Source of the DNA: Actinoalloteichus caeruleus DSM 43889
GTDB taxonomy: Bacteria; Actinomycetota; Actinomycetes; Mycobacteriales; Pseudonocardiaceae
Direction: 5' to 3'
NCBI RefSeq assembly: GCF_000429185.2
Contig: NZ_AUBJ02000001.1
Location: forward strand, 5,642,001 to 5,706,000
Length of the DNA: 64,000 nt
Below are positions 62,739-64,000 of this stretch, piece after piece. The position numbers were made by a program, and so were the translations under genes. Each line of letters starts with the position of its first letter. Position 1 is the stretch's first letter. A model generated the notes under the pieces. That model did not search any database and was not told the origin of the DNA. It saw only the letters and a list, made by a program, of their open reading frames with translations.

Positions 62739-63851
62739 ATGCCCACCGACGAGATCGACCACGGCGACCGCGCGCACCGCGTCCGTTTCCCCGGGATCAG
62801 CCCGCGTGCCTACGAACATCCCGCTGACCGCGGCGCGCTGGCCACCCTGCGGGCGGTGCCCCCCTTCGCCGCCGTGCTGCGCGCGGTGAACGGTATGACC
62901 GGGGAACGCAGCGAACGGCTGCTCTCGCTCGCCTCCCACATCAGGGTCTCCGAGTCGCAGTTCCCGGAACTCCAGGCGTTGCGGCTGGAGTGCGCGTCCA
63001 CTCTCGACCTCCCGGAGGTCCCGGAGGTCTTCGTCGCCCGCGACCCGAGGCCGAGCGCGGAGTGCGTGGGCATGGACCGGCCCTTCATCGTGCTCACCAC
63101 CGGGCTGGTGGAGGTGATGGACACCCGGGAGCTGCGCTTCGTCATCGGGCACGAGATGGGGCACGCGCTGTCCGGGCACGCGGTGTACCGGACGTTGATG
63201 AACCGGCTCCAGTCCATCATGGCCGGGATGGGCTGGATGCCCGTCGGTTACTGGGGGATCCGCGCGGTGCTCTTCGCGTTGGCCGACTGGTACCGCAGGT
63301 CGGAACTGTCCTGCGACCGGGCGGGTCTGCTCTGCGCGCAGGACGCGGGCGCCGCGCTGCGCGCTCACATGATCATGGCGGGTGCCACCGATCCGGACCG
63401 GATCGACACCGCCGAGTTCCTCCGGCAGGCCCGGGACTACGACGGGGTGGAGTCGTTGTGGGACAGCCTGTTGAAGCTGCGCCAGTTGGAGATGCGCACC
63501 CATCCGCTGGCCGTGGTCCGCGCGGCCGAGCTCCAGCGGTGGGCCGCTGGGGAGGAGTACCGGTCGATCCTGTCCGGGGACTACCCCCGCCGGGAGACCG
63601 ATGACCCGGCCGCGGACTGGCGGTCGGACATCAGGAAGGGCGCCCGCTCCTACACCGAGTCGCTGGCCCGGTCGGCCGATCCGCTCGCCCGGCTGGCCAA
63701 CGAGGTCGGCGGCGCGGTGAGCGGCGCGGCGAGCAGGTTCTGGGAGCGTTTCGGGGGATCCCCGGCGGGTGGGGGGCGTAGCGGGGACGAGCCGGCGGAC
63801 CCGTCGGCGGGGGCCGAGGGCACGCGGGGCCGGGGTTCCGAGACTTCCTGA
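62739..63851 (+). CDS. M48-family zinc metallopeptidase
   Basis: A 370-residue HtpX/Ste24-related protease. The zinc motif is in FVIGHEMGHALSGHAVYRTL (HExxH), preceded by PFIVLTTGLVEVMDTRELR; the third ligand region is RRSELSCDRAGLLCAQDAG (S-E-x-x-x-D-R-A). Unlike HtpX no strong N-terminal TM helices are seen; one hydrophobic patch near MGWMPVGYWGIRAVLFALAD may associate with the membrane. The last ~60 residues are a Gly/Ser/Asp-rich tail. The ATG has GAGGGG upstream, and TAGCGT at 62698-62703 is a likely -10. Substrate unknown. Confidence 0.93.
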   Translation: MPTDEIDHGDRAHRVRFPGISPRAYEHPADRGALATLRAVPPFAAVLRAVNGMTGERSERLLSLASHIRVSESQFPELQALRLECASTLDLPEVPEVFVARDPRPSAECVGMDRPFIVLTTGLVEVMDTRELRFVIGHEMGHALSGHAVYRTLMNRLQSIMAGMGWMPVGYWGIRAVLFALADWYRRSELSCDRAGLLCAQDAGAALRAHMIMAGATDPDRIDTAEFLRQARDYDGVESLWDSLLKLRQLEMRTHPLAVVRAAELQRWAAGEEYRSILSGDYPRRETDDPAADWRSDIRKGARSYTESLARSADPLARLANEVGGAVSGAASRFWERFGGSPAGGGRSGDEPADPSAGAEGTRGRGSETS

Positions 63852-64000
63852 CGGCCCGCCGACCGAGCACCCCGAACCCGGCCGGCAGAACGGCGGGGCG
63901 TTGGTGGTCACGGTCCGTGGGACGCGGCGCGGCTGATCCGGGCACGTGGATCACCTGCCCGGATGATCTCGGTGGTCCCCACTTGTCCGCCCCACCCCGC

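Overview
This 64 kb window is a very GC-rich, ordinary-looking chromosomal segment of a mycothiol-producing actinomycete, most likely a member of the Pseudonocardiales. The genus cannot be fixed from the sequence alone. Grounds for this are strong G/C bias, many GTG starts, a WhiG-type sigma factor, a mycothione reductase, DUF2469/DUF2631/DUF3054/DUF3263/DUF3558 proteins, and gene blocks in the order known from Mycobacterium and Streptomyces (ffh...rpsP-khpA-rimM-trmD-rplS-lepB-rnhB; rpsB-tsf-pyrH-frr-cdsA-rlmN; dxr-rip-ispG-GNAT-PBP-map-mtr).

Region 1 (1-20 kb) is accessory. It holds a GrpB-like protein, a PadR/GyrI-like pair with a perfect palindromic operator, a small XRE regulator beside an integrase relic and a CAU tRNA, a secreted acidic PepSY protein, a P-loop kinase-like protein, a two-component system, a membrane TPR protein coupled to a single-domain AAA ATPase, an SGNH esterase, a DUF3558 lipoprotein, a Nudix hydrolase, a polynucleotide kinase/phosphatase, and a GAF regulator divergent from an aldehyde dehydrogenase-DUF779 operon.

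Region 2 (20-43 kb) is core. It covers protein targeting (ffh, lepB), ribosome and tRNA maturation (rpsP, khpA, rimM, trmD, rplS, rnhB, rlmN), site-specific recombination (xerC), the sporulation-type sigma factor, translation (rpsB, tsf, frr), UMP kinase and CDP-DAG synthase. Interruptions of interest are two adjacent CPBP membrane proteases that each look frameshifted near the N-terminus, an M23 peptidase frame that runs past its terminator without a stop, the absence of yraN-comM-dprA between the DUF2469 gene and xerC, and an insert carrying a 236-residue unknown protein plus an XRE-ImmA/IrrE protein between cdsA and rlmN.

Region 3 (42.6-64 kb) has a beta-carbonic anhydrase, a four-gene polyamine-type ABC importer, the non-mevalonate isoprenoid genes dxr and ispG flanking the Rip site-2 protease, a GNAT protein, a lipoprotein penicillin-binding protein, a compact trio of small unknown genes, methionine aminopeptidase, mycothione reductase, a VanZ/RDD-like membrane protein, and PEBP, SRPBCC and M48 proteins.

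Across the window many genes have a -10-like hexamer ending 6-8 nt before the start codon, so leaderless transcription looks common. Several strong hairpins mark operon ends. No rRNA, CRISPR array, intact insertion sequence or natural-product cluster was seen. No single element can be claimed as a proven new system; the best candidates are the ImmA/IrrE pair and the TPR-AAA pair.
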